From the NCBI GenBank assembly GCA_023434825.1, contig JAEYSH010000167.1, positions 1-6,389 of the forward strand: a DNA stretch of 6,389 bases, given 5' to 3'. The notes below the pieces were generated by a model that made no database searches, was not told the origin of the DNA, and saw only the letters and a program-made list of their open reading frames with translations. This stretch comes from Methanobacteriota archaeon (lineage in GTDB: Archaea; Methanobacteriota; Methanobacteria; Methanobacteriales; Methanobacteriaceae). Below, one piece after another: positions 5,865 through 6,389 of this stretch. How positions within the stretch are numbered: the first letter of the stretch is position 1; the number at the start of each line of letters is the position of its first letter. Position numbers and translations under genes: made by a program.

Positions 5865-6389
5865 ATGGTACAGATTAATGAAAACTATCTATTGCTAAAA
5901 AGCAATTATATATTCGCAGAAATCGATAATCGTGTTGAAAAATATGAAAAAGAGAACCCTGATGCCAATATAATTCGAATGGGAATTGGAGATGTTACAA
6001 AACCATTACCAGAAGCTATAATTCGCGGATTCAAGCAAGGTGTAGATGAAATGGGTCATGCTGATTCTTTTAAAGGCTATGGTCCATATAGAGGCTATGA
6101 CTTTTTAATTGAAGAAATTATCAAAAATGATTATGCACCTTTAGGAATTCAATTGGATTCTGAGGAAATATTTGTCAGCGAGGGAGCTAAACCAGATACT
6201 GGAAATATTCAAGAAATATTTGGTAAAGATAGCGTAGTAGCGGTTACTGACCCTGTTTATCCAGTATATGTTGAAAGTAATATAATGGCAGGCCGTGGAG
6301 GTCCAATGGGAGAAGATGGGAAATATGAAGGTTTAATTTATTTACCTTGTACTGAAGAAAACAATTTCACACCTGAACTTCCTAAAACA
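5865..6389 (+). CDS. dapL: LL-diaminopimelate aminotransferase, N-terminal part (3' end outside window)
   Basis: A PLP-dependent class I/II aminotransferase converting tetrahydrodipicolinate and glutamate directly to LL-2,6-diaminopimelate in lysine synthesis; lysine also enters pseudomurein in Methanobacteriales. The open frame has 175 codons of an expected 410 or so and runs to the last base. Diagnostic DapL segments are the start MVQINENYLLLKSNYIF, IIRMGIGDVTKPLP (residues 36-49), a GYGPYRGYDFL block, SEGAKPDTGNIQEIFG, VTDPVYPVY and LIYLPCTEENNF. The SDGAK-type motif normally reads SDGAKCD or SDGAKSD; here it is SEGAKPD. The PLP lysine lies beyond the window. The gene follows gltX by 20 bases and is probably co-transcribed. 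An upstream ATG at 5844 would add seven residues (MDFRRLK), but the ribosome binding site and family N-terminus favour 5865. General aspartate aminotransferase is the main alternative and fits less well. Confidence 0.93.
   Translation, partial: MVQINENYLLLKSNYIFAEIDNRVEKYEKENPDANIIRMGIGDVTKPLPEAIIRGFKQGVDEMGHADSFKGYGPYRGYDFLIEEIIKNDYAPLGIQLDSEEIFVSEGAKPDTGNIQEIFGKDSVVAVTDPVYPVYVESNIMAGRGGPMGEDGKYEGLIYLPCTEENNFTPELPKT

Noticed and set aside
1..6389. Search for CRISPR arrays, insertion sequences, tRNA or rRNA genes, riboswitches and defence systems
   Set aside because: No repeated spacers, terminal inverted repeats, transposase, tRNA-like structure or defence domain was seen. The window is an ordinary, conserved housekeeping region.

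Overview
This window is an AT-rich stretch of archaeal chromosome carrying housekeeping genes, all on the + strand. Gene content and order point to a methanogen of the Methanobacteriales, probably Methanobacterium-like. From memory, the same order occurs in Methanothermobacter thermautotrophicus as MTH47 to MTH52. The AT-rich codon use suggests a mesophilic relative rather than that thermophile. Other archaeal marks are an RNase J without the bacterial C-terminal domain, a GluRS with an SxSK-type signature loop, TATA-box promoters and strong GGAGG ribosome binding sites.

Layout: 1-366 is the 3' end of isopentenyl phosphate kinase. A 70-base gap follows, then type 2 isopentenyl diphosphate isomerase (fni, 437-1486). 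A 156-base spacer (1487-1642) is the only sizeable non-coding region. It holds two AT-rich inverted repeats and the best promoter in the window, whose TATA box lies at the centre of a perfect 9-bp interrupted dyad. Downstream are archaeal RNase J (1643-2992), the short-chain prenyl diphosphate synthase idsA (2992-3978, overlapping RNase J by one base), and a 42-base T-rich gap. Glutamyl-tRNA synthetase (4021-5844) and the 5' part of LL-diaminopimelate aminotransferase (dapL, from 5865, cut by the window edge) complete the window.

How the genes fit together: isopentenyl phosphate kinase makes IPP at the end of the modified archaeal mevalonate pathway, Fni converts it to DMAPP, and IdsA condenses the two into FPP/GGPP for ether lipids. 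RNase J sits inside this lipid block. GluRS supplies Glu-tRNA, including the precursor of Gln-tRNA in archaea that lack GlnRS. DapL makes LL-diaminopimelate for lysine, which is also a component of pseudomurein.

I saw no mobile element, CRISPR array, RNA gene or obviously new multi-gene system. The points most worth a second look are the symmetric dyad around the RNase J promoter, the inverted repeats just upstream of it, and an apparent extra segment of about 40 residues in the GluRS C-terminal region.
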